Assembly: GCA_001599755.1 (NCBI GenBank) | Contig: BCHX01000001.1 | Location: 4,092,001 to 4,156,000, forward strand | Direction: 5' to 3' | DNA: 64,000 nucleotides | From: Gliomastix tumulicola | Lineage: Eukaryota; Ascomycota; Sordariomycetes; Hypocreales; Bionectriaceae | Shown: one piece after another, positions 19,781 through 31,709 of the stretch | How the letters are laid out: every line of letters begins with the position of its first letter | Numbering within the stretch: position 1 is the stretch's first letter | Notes under the pieces: model-generated | Seen by the model: the letters and a program-made list of their open reading frames with translations, nothing else | Told to the model about the DNA's origin: nothing | Databases searched by the model: none | Position numbers and translations under genes: made by a program

Positions 19781-22545
19781 TTAGTAGTTGAGCTCACCGC
19801 CACCTCCTCCAGCGACATGATCCAGATCCTCGTAGCTCTTAAGGCTACGTCCCTGGACGGCCTCTCTTGGCCCGCCAGTTCCAGCACCCGCACCATCCCC
19901 CCATCGAGAGCCACCACGGCCACGACCTCCACCATCATGTCTTCCGCCTCGGCGGTCGTATGGTCCGGTGCGGTACTGTCCACGGTTGCCTCCCATGCCT
20001 CCGCGGCGAATGGGGCCGCCGCCCGCGCGCTCGTCTCCCATAGGGTTCCAAGCACCAGCTTGCATACCGCCAAACAGGGCAGGGAAGTTTCCGTTCATGT
20101 TGAAACCTGGGACAACCATGCCATTCATCGAAAAGTTCTGGAGGTTGAAGCCTCTGGGAGTTCCTTGTGCCCTATCACCGTTTGGCTGAGGGAAGTGCCC
20201 ATTGGAATTGGCATCCGTTCGGGACGGAGCAATATGAGCAGGATCAATGACATAGGCATTGATGAGTTCGAACTATTAAAACATGTTAGCAACCAGTCAC
20301 CACTCGAAAAGGTCGTGCCCACTAGCAGGTTTACTTACCTCCTGCCTCACGCCCTCCAACCACTCGGAGTGGCGCTTCTCAACATGCTTGCGCCAGAAGT
20401 GATCCTCCTTGAAGAGCTTGGTACAGTCGGGGACCTTACACCTGAACTTGTGCTCATCTTCTTGCTTCATGTGCTTGAGAAGCTCCTCGTCGACTGCCTC
20501 CTCCAGCGGCCGTCCACCAAGCTTGCGAACATCAACAGACTGGGGCTCAAGAATCTGCAGAAGCTTGTCTTCAAAGGTCTTGACCCAGTTGTAGGCTCGC
20601 TGGAGCTGGTGCTCCGACTTGGTGGTACCGCGGAATTTCTTCCCATCGCTTTCAGCTATCTCGCCATTCTCAACCTCCTCGACACCATCGCGCTTTTTCT
20701 CAGGGAAAGGCTCCCCGTTAGCACTCGCTCTGGCAACTTCCCTGGCCGTGGAGGACAGCGTGGTCCGCGGACGACGCAGATGGCCGCCTGGGCATTTGCG
20801 GGTAAGCTCATGGACCGAGTCGGACTCAAAGACGCAGAAGAAGCAGAAGTTGAAGACTCGGCGCAGGTATTCAATCAGAAGATCAAGTTCCTTCTTCTTG
20901 GCCAGCAAGTCCTCATCGTCAACCTCATCATCATCAATGGCGCCCTCTTCTTCCTCTTCCTCGTCCTCTTCCTCCTCGATAGCCCCGACCTCGGCATCCA
21001 TATCCTCGTCGGTATCGAGCTTACGGGTCTTCTTTGGCTTCTCAGTTGGAGCTGGAGGCACAGCTGGCTGCAACCGACCGGAGTTCCTGAGGTTCTCTAC
21101 CTTCTCGTCAATCTTGACAAGGGCCTGGAAATCCGATCCAAACTCCTCCTCGAAGTGGTTGACCAGACGTCGCACGAGTTCGAGGTCCCTCTCGACACGC
21201 TCAGGAGCAGAGAACAAGTCCCACAAGGCTTTCTTCCTGGGATTGACCGGAGGGTTATGAACACCAACGTGGCACACAAAATCTCCACGAACCTCATCCT
21301 TGACCGTCTTGCTATTCACTGCCTCTAGGGCTTTCTCCGCGGTCGACACAGGCTGAGGTTCGTCGAGCAGCTCGTCTCCGTCGGCATCCTTGGGATCCAG
21401 CCTGTCATTTGGCAAGGCGCTCTCTGAGGAAGGGTGCAGCATAACCCAGCCAATCCTATGATACCGCTTGCTAGGGTTCGGATCGGACAGTGATAGCCAT
21501 TTGAAACCTCCCTCTTCATCGCCGAGATGCTCCTTGCAGAACGATTCCAGGTTCTGGCGGCTGACATGGGGTGCTATGGTTTTGATCAAGAGGGTCGGCT
21601 GGAACTGGTTTTCATCGCGAATATCAGCCCCGTTTGCAGGAACAAGATCGCCAACTCCGAGGATCTCATTGCCCGTCGTTTCGCCTTCCTCCTTCTCGAC
21701 GACGCCACCAGCTCCGTTACTATCAGACTTGGGGATCCCCTCAAGCGAGAAGTCATCAAAAGTGCCAGATTCCAGATCCTGCTCCCATTGGTTGTAGGTC
21801 TCACGTCGAATTTCGTTGAGCTTGCCACGGAACGACTCTCGAACTTCGGGCACATATCGCTCCCTGAACCATTGCTCCTTCTTGTGCTCCGAGACGAATG
21901 CTCGGGCCATTTTAGCTTGGAGCTCCTCCTTGTATGCATCGTAAGCGGCTTGGATCTTGGCCTTCTCCTTCTCACGCTCTTCTTGGGCTTCGCGAGGACC
22001 GCGAGGCCTCTCGGGCTCCCTGCGACGGCCAGTTCGGACCCTCTCCTTCTCCTCCTTTGTCTTCTCATTCATGCGCCACCACTCGCTGTAGTATGAGAAT
22101 CCAACTTGGTACGGGAGGCGCGAAGGGTCCGTCAAAGGGTTCGCCACGGGAGCTGGCGCTGCACCACCTTCCTGTCCAGGGACATATCGGTCGATATTGG
22201 CTGGCGGCGATGTTATCCGGCGCCTATCGTCACGGTCGCGGTCATCGCGTCGAGGCCGGGGCTCGTATCGGTCAACGGGCGCTGGTGATCTAGATCGACG
22301 TCTCTCTCGGCGGTCATGACCTGCTATATGCATTAGATAAGATCCCAAGTATGCCGGCGTTTGCGAAGATGCAAGATTAGTAGTTGGTGAGCAAGGCTTT
22401 CAGACGTACCAGGAGATCGACCCCGATAAAAACTATCATTTCGATCATCTCTGGCGCGAGAGTCTGCGCGAGAGTCTTCGCGGCCCCAAGTCCTGTCGCT
22501 GGGTGACCGCGCAGGCCCATCGCGATATGAACCATAGGAGTCCAT
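19781..22545 (-). CDS. Ars2/SERRATE family zinc-finger protein (nuclear cap-binding effector)
   Basis: Ars2 links the nuclear cap-binding complex to RNA decay, 3' processing and heterochromatin factors; the fission yeast counterpart is Pir2/Ars2. Exons 22545-22410, 22320-20339 and 20272-19781 give 869 residues. An Arg/Asp/Ser-rich N-terminus precedes the SERRATE/Ars2 N-terminal domain (VGFSYYSEWWRMNEK). Charged helices follow, then an RRM-like block with HRIGWVMLHP and an acidic run (about 440-475). The conserved segment LLIEYLRRVFNFCFFCVFE comes next. The C2H2 finger is KFRCKVPDCTKLFKEDHFWRKH with a following EKRH. The C-terminus is Gly/Arg-rich (RGG-like). The third exon begins FELINAYVIDPAHIAP, also conserved. 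Introns of 89 and 66 bp are phase-consistent. Confidence 0.9.
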
Positions 22546-23699
22546 TGTCTCAGATATGATCCAACCACTGCATGCAAGTCAATTGCTTCCCGGGATCAAA
22601 GCGCCTGGACCGAGTCGATTGTCGCGGGTATCTGTTGTGAAGAAACTTGATGGTTGTTAGACGTTGCCATTCATCGTTCAAGGTTTCAGAATAAAATGTA
22701 GTGGAAAAAAGAGACAGAGAAAAGGACGTGCGGTTTCAAGGGTGAACGTAGTGGTAGACAACGACAATAGGAGAATCGCGCCGCCGGCAGCGAGCGCCCA
22801 AGAGAGAGAAGTGGCAGGTCATGGTGATCAGACGGTGGTTTGACGACTAGAGGGAGGCAATAGGGATGAAATGAGCTTTTTCTGGTGCTGAGCCCCGAGG
22901 AAAAGGAACCAGGCTCCCGAAAACAGGAGCTGCTTCAAAGGGAGGAAGGCAGAAAACGGGGGACGAGAAGATGAAGACAATGTTTGATGGCAGGGGAAAT
23001 CAGAAAGTGAGGGCAACGAACTGGAATAATGCGCTGCGCGTAGGAATTGATTTACGCGATAGCGACGAGTTTGCGGCAGCTGTGATGAGCGAAGCCGTTG
23101 GAGAGGTTGCAGCTCGCAAAGAACGAGAATGGCCGATGGATTCAGCAACAGATTGATGCAGACAGCTTAGCGTTGTTTGAGGCGCCGAATGCGCACTGTG
23201 TAACCTTCGCGTCTGCAAGGGAAGGAGCGACCGATGGTCGACCCACCAACCTGCCAATTGGGCTTGCGACCAGCACAGTGCAGCTGAGTCATCACGGTGC
23301 TCATCTGAAACAGCACTGTAGAATCCACCGCAAGCAAGCTTCGTCCCCTGGCCAATCACATCGTCCAGTCTCCGTGAATGGAAGGTGGCGATCTCCGCGC
23401 TGCCGGTGCAAACCGACCCCGGAGAGACTCCACGATAGCGTCCCTCTTCCCAGTCCTTACGTACTATCTCTAATTACCCAGATGCCAGATCTGATCTGCC
23501 ATGCGCCACACTTGATAACAGATCCATCCCATCTTTTGAATATCTCCTCGCTGTTTTCTCAGATCAACTCCTCTTGGCCTCCCTGAGAAGATGCTCTGCC
23601 ACTACATATCGTGGGTGGCATCGGTATTTGGGTTGTATCAAGTCTCCCCAGACGGATGACAGGACCGACAGCGCAACACCGTCTCTTCTAGTCGATACC
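22546..23699. promoter_or_regulatory. 1.15 kb divergent region between ARS2 and the molybdenum-cofactor sulfurase gene
   Basis: Contains both promoters and leaders. No protein-like frame is seen. The 23400-23580 part is C/T-rich, as expected for a leader of the plus-strand gene. Confidence 0.5.
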
Positions 23700-26249
23700 A
23701 TGTCCAGTGGCAACTTGAAGATGGCACTTCCAGCTGCTGCCGCGGCCTATGATTCTGGGATAGAATCACAGCGCGAGACAGAGTATCCTATGCTGCGAGG
23801 TAGTCACATACATCAACCCTCTTGGCCTGTCATATTCCACAGCTAACATCTCCCAGACTCAGTTTACCTCGACCATGGAGGTGCCACGTTATGTCCCAAG
23901 TCCTTGATGGATGGCTTTGCCCATGAAATGACTTCAGCCCTCTATGGAAACCCTCATTCAGCATCTGGGCCTTCCCAGCTCTCTGCCACCCGGATCGAGG
24001 ACGTTCGGCTCGAACTTCTCAACTTCTTCGGTGCCGATCCTACGGATTTTGATCTGGTCTTTGTTGCCAACACTACGGCCGGAATTAAGCTCGTGGTCGA
24101 GGGCATGAGATCTTTACCCCAGGGCTTTATCTACGCCCATCACCGGGCTTGCCATACGAGTCTCGTGGGTGCCAGGGAAGAAGCCAGACAGAGTGTGTGT
24201 CTTGATGACGATGCAACTACGGCTTGGCTCAAAGGCGAATCTAGCTTCGACAGCCAGGAGAACGCATCTGCGACATTAGTCGCATACACAGCTCAGTCAC
24301 ATATGGACGGACGACGATACCCGCTTTCCTGGTCCCATGAGCTCCGTGATGGTTCGCATCCTACTCTTCCTCGGGCCTATACCCTTCTGGACGCCGCTTC
24401 CTTTGCCTCCACATCCCCTCTGGATCTCTCAGACGTTAACAAGGCCCCGGACTTTACCGTTCTCAGCCTGTACAAAATATTCGGGTTTCCCGACCTCGGT
24501 GTTCTGATTGTTCGGCGTCAGGCTCAATCGATCTTCAATCATCGAAAGTACTTCGGAGGCGGCACCGTCGATATGGTGGTGTGTGGAAAGGAGAGATGGC
24601 ACGCTCCTAAGACAGGGTTCTTGCATGAGCGTCTTGAAGATGGGACCCTCCCTTTCCATAACATCATCGCAGCCGACACCGCAATAAAGACTCACAAACG
24701 ACTCTTCGGGTCTATGCTAGACGTCAGGACGCACACATCACACCTCACACACTACCTGCTCACGGCTCTGAGCCAGCTCCGACACGGGAACGGAAAACCT
24801 GTTTGCGTTCTCTATACGAACAGACACAGCGACCAATCCTCCAATAGCACTGGCCCAGTTGTGGCATTCAACATCCAAAATAGTCTTGGGGCATGGATCA
24901 GCCTGACTGAATTCGAGAAACTCACCAATCTCAAGCAGATCTATGTGAGGACGGGAGGCCTCTGCAGCCCGGGCGGGATAGCAGACGCTCTTGGCCTTGA
25001 GCCTTGGGAGATGCGGAAGAATTTCTCAGCCGGATTTCGATGTGGTGCCGAGGATGATATTATCGGAGGGAAGCCCACTGGCGTCATCCGTGTCAGTCTC
25101 GGGGCAATGAGCACTATGTCTGACGTGACCAAATTCATCGACTTCATGCAAGAGTACTTCGTCGAGAGCGATACTCCCTTGACGACCAGCTCCAGCCGGG
25201 ACCTCTCGATTAGCGTTGCTCCTACAACAACCGCGATGAGGGTGAAGACTATCACCGTCTATCCAATAAAGAGTTGCGGCGGCTTCACTGTCCCAGAGGG
25301 ATATGGTTGGGCCGTCCGTCCAGAAGGCCTGGCGTGGGATCGAGAATGGTGTCTTGTCCATCGAGGATCCGGGCAAACCCTCAGCCAGAAGCGCTACCCG
25401 AAGATGGCTCTTCTACGGCCATTTCTGGATTTTGACAAGGGAGTTCTTCGCATTAGCTACGGCGAGCATGAGGAGGGCATCGCCATCCCGCTGTCGGCCA
25501 ATCCCCTGCTATTTGAGACAAACGAGCGCCAGGCGCCTTCTCGCGTCTGTGGCGAGGACTTCTTGCCTCAAGTATATGCATCAAAGGAGATCAACAGCTT
25601 CTTCTCCTCGATCCTCAACGTCCCCTGCGTCCTGGCCAGGTTTCCTCCAGGCGGTCGCAACTTAAGCAGCAGACTGTCCAAGGCCAGGATGCAGACGTAC
25701 CAGCAGCAACATCGCCGCTTGCCAGGCACTTACTACGACAATCCATCTCCACCGGAATCCGATTCGGATCCAGATCAATCGGGCTCCCAAAGCCGCCGCG
25801 GCAAGATTCTCTTATCAAATGAGAGCCCTATCCTTATGATAAATAGCTCCAGCATCGACGCCCTGAACGAAGAGATACAGCAAAGAGGGGGGCCGCCCGT
25901 GGACGAGACTGCCTTCCGAGCCAATATCATCATCCAGCCGTGCGATACTGTTGAGGGTAGCGGCGGGATACCAGCGTACTCTGAGGATACGTGGACGTCG
26001 GTTCATATTGGAGACCACGATTTCAAACTGCTTGGTGCTTGTCGACGGTGCCAGATGGTCTGTGTGAACCAGGCCACAGGGGAGAAGAGGCAGGAGCCGT
26101 TCAGCACGCTGGCCAAGACCAGGAGGTTTGATGGCAAGGTGTACTTTGGTACTCACATGGGGCATGTTTCCAGGGATGAGATGATGACACAGGAGGAACA
26201 GCATCCAAAAATTAGGGTTGGAGATGCAGTAGTTGCAGATGGCCCTTGA
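23700..26249 (+). CDS. hxB: Molybdenum cofactor sulfurase (HxB type)
   Basis: Adds the terminal sulfur ligand to the molybdenum centre of xanthine dehydrogenase and aldehyde oxidase, using L-cysteine and PLP. Exons 23700-23799 and 23857-26249 give 830 residues. The N-terminal class V aminotransferase (NifS-like) domain has YLDHGGATLCPKSL, GNPHSASGPSQLS, the PLP lysine in LSLYKIFGFPD (about Lys240) and the catalytic cysteine in RTGGLCSPGG (about Cys403). From about residue 485 the MOSC part follows: a beta-barrel N-subdomain (ITVYPIKSCGGF, WDREWCLV) and a C-terminal MOSC core (GACRRCQMVCVNQATG, GTHMGHV). Both catalytic halves are intact. ATG 23700 is chosen as the first in-frame ATG; ATG 23721 would remove seven residues. 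The following HAD gene is co-oriented 507 bases away. Confidence 0.93.
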
Positions 26250-26756
26250 GGGCTGCCCTCAATGCCTGGATTTGGCTATAAATCCTGGCAGTCTTAAGCT
26301 TATGTTAGCCCCAAAACCGATAGCCTTTCAGCGATAGACATGTACAGCATGAATCTATATTCATCAATTCTCCCGCGTGATCCATCTATAAGACACCTAC
26401 CACTATGTGGTGTGTAGGCACGCAGTTGCGCATCAGGTGCAGGTGGTGTATAAACGAGCAGGGCTACCCTACAGTGTTGTCAGTCGCTTTAAACGAAATT
26501 CAATGGAAGGCGACGAGGGAAGACGAGTTGTTAGATAACTTGCTGGTATTTGTGTGTTGTGAGTAAGTGCGGAAGGAATAGTATTAGTTCATGAGTAAGG
26601 AGAGGAGAGGAGGGCGAGCCTTTCATGGTGTAGGTAGCTTACCAATTGCTACAATCCACTGGGGCAATTGGCCTTTCCCCATCCCAACCCACGGGTCTAA
26701 TTGCATCACTTCTCTTCTCCAACCTCACCTTCGCTCCAGTCACTCATTCTCTCACA
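26250..26756. other. Intergenic region, 507 bases
   Basis: 3' flank of the sulfurase gene and promoter/leader of the HAD gene. No recognised element. Confidence 0.5.
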
Positions 26757-27632
26757 ATGCGTCTCATCTTCGACTTCGATGGCACAATAACCGAAAAGGA
26801 CACCATCTCAACCCTTGCCCGCGCTGCTCTCGCCCACCAGAATGACCATCATTCTGTCGACCTCGCCGGTGCGTGGGATGACGTCGTCAGGGCCTATGTG
26901 AGCGACTACAAGGGCTACTGCGAGAACTATGAGATCCCAGAAACCGAGCGCACGACTGTTGATACGGAGCTGGCTTTTCTGGGCGGCTCTGGCCGCGTTG
27001 AGCTCGCCAGTCTCGACAGGATCGCGCAGTCGGGCGTGTTTCGCCAGTTGGAGAGCAGCCACCTCTTCGAGATGGGGAAGGCCGCCGTCGGGGATGGGCG
27101 TATCGTTGTGAGGGAAGGATTCGCGGACATGATAGGGCTGGCGAGGGGCAAAGGATGGACGGTGGGCGTCATCTCGGTGAACTGGTCACGGGCCTTCATC
27201 GCTGGGGCCCTGGACGGCCTCATCTCGCCCTCCTCCATCGTCGCCAACGAGTTTGCGCCCGACGGCTCGGTATTGGGGCCGGAGTCCCTTGGCAGCCACC
27301 CGCTGACAAACGGCACCGGGAAGCTGGACGTCTTGGAAGGGGATGAGTCTCTGCGCCACACCGGGCAGGAGACGGGCACGACAGTCTATTTCGGGGACTC
27401 AACCACCGATATGGAGTGTCTGCTCCGTGGGGGAGGCGCGGGAACCGGAGGCGGCGTGGCCATTGCGTCTGACGAGAACGGGTCGAATCTCATCAGCACG
27501 CTGCGGAGGGTCAGCCTGCCTGTTCCTCATGTGACTACGGCAGCGACGCACACGGAAACCGGGGTATACTGGGCACGCAACTTTCGCGAGGTCATTGACA
27601 GCGACGCCCTCTCACGCCTGGGCTTGAACTGA
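26757..27632 (+). CDS. HAD-superfamily phosphatase, cytosolic
   Basis: Single exon, 291 residues. Motif I DFDGT is at residues 6-10, with nucleophile and acid Asp6 and Asp8. A helical cap region (about 20-110) follows. Motif II lies near VGVISVNWS, and motif III/IV is YFGDSTTDMECLL (about 212-224) with the paired acidic residues that hold magnesium. This layout resembles the fungal thiaminase-/phosphoserine-phosphatase-like HAD group to which yeast YNL010W belongs; substrate unknown. ATG 26757 directly precedes the conserved beta strand (RLIFDFDGT), so the longer upstream frame is leader sequence. No signal peptide or membrane segment is visible. Confidence 0.8.
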   Translation: MRLIFDFDGTITEKDTISTLARAALAHQNDHHSVDLAGAWDDVVRAYVSDYKGYCENYEIPETERTTVDTELAFLGGSGRVELASLDRIAQSGVFRQLESSHLFEMGKAAVGDGRIVVREGFADMIGLARGKGWTVGVISVNWSRAFIAGALDGLISPSSIVANEFAPDGSVLGPESLGSHPLTNGTGKLDVLEGDESLRHTGQETGTTVYFGDSTTDMECLLRGGGAGTGGGVAIASDENGSNLISTLRRVSLPVPHVTTAATHTETGVYWARNFREVIDSDALSRLGLN

Positions 27633-28113
27633 AGGACTGTTGCGCCTCCCCCAAAAGATGTGTGCCTATCCGACGTAAAACAAGGGGAATCCGGCGCAAA
27701 GTCACCGAGAGCCGTGTGCGACGACTTGCGGCGGGTTGGCTCTCCTTGTTCTATTCCTGCCGGTTCTGCCGCAGGGGCCCGCGCGTTTGGATGCAGAACA
27801 CAATCACATTTCCAACACCGCCTGTTTCTGTCCATCGCTGCATCCACAAACAGGAGAACAGAGCCATGGCCTGGGAAACTCGACGGGAACGTTGCGGTAT
27901 TCCCCGTTGTTTGGCACGCATTGCTGATGGCTTCGTTCTCCCATATAAACGAAAACATCGCGCGACAAACATTATTGACAATGACCAAGCCAACGTATCT
28001 TCATCCCCATTTTACCCTACTTCTACCCCGGGATATTATTTATTTTTCATACTGCCTTCCTGACGTCCCGAAGACCAAGACGGAGACGGAAAGCAACAGA
28101 GACGATATCAACG
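27633..28113. other. Intergenic region, 481 bases
   Basis: Lies between two co-oriented genes. A long open frame crosses it in another phase (27660-28370) but overlaps the next gene and has no family features. Confidence 0.45.
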
Positions 28114-28836
28114 ATGTGCTACTACATCCGCATCATCTTCCAATGCGCACACAAAGGCTGGGGCCGCAAGGTCAAAGGGTGCCCCTACGCCAACAACTTT
28201 GCCCGCCTGCCAACTCAGCCCCGAGATGCGGCGGCAGCAGCAGAATCCGATCCCCAACAGTGGTCGTTCGCATTACCGGACTGCTGCCCTATCCAACTGC
28301 AGCACGGCATGCAGACTCTGCGCCTGGACCGCAAGTGCGACAGCTGCCAGCGGCTGGACGAGAAGTTTGACGAGGTGCGAAGACGGCTCGCCGAGTCCCG
28401 CAAGAAGCTGGAGTCGCGCTTGGCGATGATAGCCGCTGAGTCTGCTGGGCGTCGTGCCAACAGACCCTCACTCCGGGACACGTCGCCCGTGAGTACTGTG
28501 CAAGAGAACCCCGATGAGGATTGGGAAGAGAGCGATGAGGCTGAGAGTGAATCCGACTCCGACTCTGACTCCGACTCTGACTCCGACTCCGAGTTCGATC
28601 CTGGCCTCGACTCCGGCGTCGACTGTCGCATGGCCCAGTAGAGCTGGACGAGCTACGTGGAGGAGGATTTCAGACCGAGTGACGAGGTGGACGAGGAGTA
28701 TCCGCTCTTCTTTGGGAGTGCCGACGAGAGCTCTTCGTCTTTTGTCTTGCTGCCGCAGATCGACCAGAGTCCGTTCTGGGATTGGGATGAAATTGCGACG
28801 CTGGGTGGAGGGGACTGGAAGGCTTCGCATGAATAG
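28114..28836 (+). CDS. Small Cys/His-containing fungal protein with an in-frame cryptic intron
   Basis: Begins MCYYIRIIFQCAHKGWGRK, a start style seen in many uncharacterised fungal proteins, with Cys2, Cys11, His13, Cys23 and a later CDSCQRLDEKFDEVRRRL helix. Read straight through, the frame stops at TAG 28639-28641 after a Ser/Asp repeat (175 residues). However, the frame is coding-like after the stop for another 64 codons (acidic, with YPLFFG and FWDWDEIATLGGGDW) and ends at TAG 28834-28836. A consensus donor GTGAGT at 28489 and an acceptor ending exactly in that TAG define a 153-base, phase-0 intron that would remove both the Ser/Asp repeat and the stop. The product is then 189 residues (exons 28114-28488, 28642-28836). 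I favour splicing, but both forms may occur. Function is unknown; metal binding is a guess from the Cys/His spacing. Confidence 0.65.
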
Positions 28837-29125
28837 GTGGCTTGGAAGGAGAAGGCGTATGTCCATGACTTCGCGTCACCTCCTTCTAATTCGGGAGGGG
28901 AAGAGTTTGGAGACGAGGACTGAGCACAGGCGTTCTGTTTCGGCGTTCTGAGGTTTAAGATACCATTACATCAATATAGCACAGTAACTATCACTATCTG
29001 CCCTTCCACTGCCTTTGCACAACTTCTGTGATGAGATGCAAATATTATACACTACTATACAATAGCCACCACGCCAAAAGAGTCCTATCAACCCGGAATT
29101 CCCCCTTGTATCAAGACGAAACTCC

Positions 29126-31709
29126 TCAGACATCCTTGGTAATGCCCTCAACCCGCCCAAGGTTGAACGCCGCACTGATTAACGCCAGATGGCTGAACGC
29201 CTGCGGCGTGTTCCCAAGCTGCTCCCCACTACGCGCGATCTCCTCGGAGAACATGCACAGGTGATTCGAGAAGCTGAGCATGTTCTCGAAGAGACTGACG
29301 GCCTGGATCCGGTACCGCGACTCGTGGACGCTGGCCCGGACCATGGCCTCGACGAGCCAGAAGGTGCACATGCTGAAGGCCCCTTCTCTGCCACCTACAC
29401 CTGCGACGCGGGGACAAAAGTTTTGTCAGCTTTCTCTTCTTTCTTGTGTGACGGAAATGGTATGAGTGAGAAAAGGGGGGGAGTGGGAGGCTTCACCGTC
29501 TTCGGAGAGGGAGGTATCGTAGCGGTAGACGAGGCCTGTGCTGGTGAGGCCGCCTTGCTCGGGAGGGAGGAGGATGCGGTCGAGGGTGTTGGTGAAGCGC
29601 GGGTCGCTCGGGGCGATGAAGAAGACGAGGGGAGCAATGAGGATGGAGGAGTCGAGGAGGGTGTTGTCTTCATAGCTCTGGCCGAAGTACTGGAGATCCG
29701 TGTTGTATCCTTTCCCACGGACCAAGCTTGTTAGCTATCCTGTTGATAGTGAGAGTGTGATTTGACCTACCCTTTTCCATAATCTCTTCATAGAGAGTGT
29801 CCCTCGCCTTAAGCCATGCGTCGCGGTTTGGACATGGGAGACATCGTTTCTCAGATAGCCGGAGGCCACGGTCGAAGGCGACCCAAAGCATGACCTGTGA
29901 GTATGTGAAGCGTCGTTTGTTGTTTCGCACTTCCCATATAGACATGTCGGGTTCTGTTCAGGGTCAGCAACTGTGAGCATGTAACGTAGCTACTATATGT
30001 TGTAGTAAGTAACTCACGATGCATGATCGTCAGGACATAATCTGGTTCACCCATGCAGGTCAGTATACCTCAGACAACTGTGTTCGATAAGTGCTCACCC
30101 AGCATCTCTCGCACTGCTTTCCAGACCTCCCAGTGCACCGGCCTCCCGTACTTGTTGTACAGGTAGATGGCGTCCATGAGCTCGCCGTATATGTCAAACT
30201 GATGGTGGAAAGCGGCTTCATTACCAATCCTCACTGGTCTGCTGCCTCGGTAGCCCTCGAGGTGATCCAATGTGGTCTCAGGGATGTCGGTGCCACCACG
30301 GATGGTGAACATGATGGGCAGACCTCCATCGGGAAGACGAGAGTGGACGAACCGCTCCATGATGAAGTTCATGTACGCATCAGCCTCGGCCCTGAAACCC
30401 AGACGGAGCAGGATGTAGATGGAGAAGCTACTGTCGCGGATCCAGGAGTAGCGATAGTCCCAGTTTCTTCGACCTCCTATATCCTCGGGGATAGAGAACG
30501 TTGGCGCCGCAACAATGGCTCCGGTTGGCTCTACAACAACTTTCAGTTAGCTCACTGGAGACACTTAACCCCCCTTTCCCCAACTATTAATGACTGCTCA
30601 CCGTAGGTCAGCATCTTCAGAATCATGAGGCTTCTCGTCACCACCTCCATCCAACGGCCTCGATACTTAGATTGCGCAATGAAATTAAACCAGAAGCTCT
30701 GGGTATCGTGCTGCTGCCCATCCAGCACAAGTGGAGTGATGTCTGTCGTGATATGATTGGGTATGTCGTTTCGGAGGACAAAGGACACCGTCTGGCCTTC
30801 ACGGATAGTGATCCGGGCGACGAGTCCCTCCCCGAGGCATCCATCCTTCCTCAGGACCTTCTTGAAGGCCACGCAGGGGCCGTCTTGGCCGTCATCGTTG
30901 TCTTCGACAGCAACGTCTAGCTGTAACTTGAAGTCCTTGGAGTGAAACGTTGCCATCTTGCTGCCGACGTCCTTGGCGGTGTGTGATTCCTGATGGAGTG
31001 TCGTAACATGTTTCTCTCTTGCGTAGTCAAACGCAGGGAATATCTCGATATCTGTATAGCAGGAGTCAGTAATGAGCTAAGGCGCCCCCATCTTAGGGGA
31101 GTGCGAGTTGATGTTGTTTGCCATGTACGAACCGAGATCCATCGAGCCCCTGATGCACTGGACCCTCCGGACGAGCCACTTCTTGAGTTCCTCCTGGACC
31201 TTGGTGGCCTCCCTGTACACGCTCTGCTTGTTACTCCTCGTCAGGATCTTCGCGCTCTTGGGCCGCGGGAAGAAGTCCACCACGTCGGCCACGCCATCTT
31301 CGTGGATGTACCGGGTCTGCAGGATAGACGACGACGGAAGATACTGCTGCTTCGTCGTGCAGTTCAGCTCTACGGGCGGCGAGATGCTGAAGTATCCGCC
31401 CTTGTCCTTGTCTAGGAGACGGCAGAACACCGAGGGAGAGTCAAAGTCGGGCCTGGGGGGTATAGGGATCACGATGCGAGTTGTCCCAGTCAGTTGACAT
31501 GCTCGGACTTCGCAAGGAGAACGCGGATCAAGTTTTCAACGCAGACGAGGCAAGACCAACCAGCACATGAAGTCGACGCTTCCGTCGATGCCCACGAGAG
31601 CACAGGTGTGCATGTTGCCGATCATACCGTAGTCCTCGATAGGTAGGTAGCCTCCGGCCTGGGCCCGCCGGGAGCACCCGTGGAAGGCTGGTGTATTCAC
31701 AGATGTCAT
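29126..31709 (-). CDS. Glycoside hydrolase family 15 protein (glucoamylase/trehalase-like), intracellular
   Basis: GH15 enzymes release glucose from alpha-glucosides by inversion. Exons: 31709-31561, 31452-31133, 31051-30602, 30530-30099, 30041-30018, 29953-29771, 29709-29497, 29400-29126; all phases close, giving 681 residues. The N-terminal beta-sandwich begins GGYLPIEDYGMIGNMHTCALV and VDFMCWPDFDSPSVF. The (alpha/alpha)6 barrel has RRNWDYRYSWIRDSSF, AAFHHQFDIYGELMDAIYLYNKYG, the substrate-site block MSIWEVRNNKRRFTYSQVMLWVAFDRG, and GREGAFSMCTFWLVEAMVRA near the end. There is no signal peptide and no starch-binding domain, unlike secreted fungal glucoamylase. It belongs to the bacterial-type GH15 group, which includes trehalases and glucodextranases; the substrate is open. 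Exon 5 is only 24 bases. Donors GTTGGT and GTTCGT (introns 1 and 2) are non-consensus but phase-required. Confidence 0.85.

Noticed and set aside
19817..21328. 503-codon open frame on the plus strand opposite ARS2
   Set aside because: It is a mirror frame created by codon bias of the ARS2 coding strand, has no family motif, and overlaps a fully supported gene.
27660..28370. 236-codon plus-strand frame before the Cys/His small protein
   Set aside because: Overlaps that gene in another phase; composition is that of random translated sequence and upstream leader DNA.
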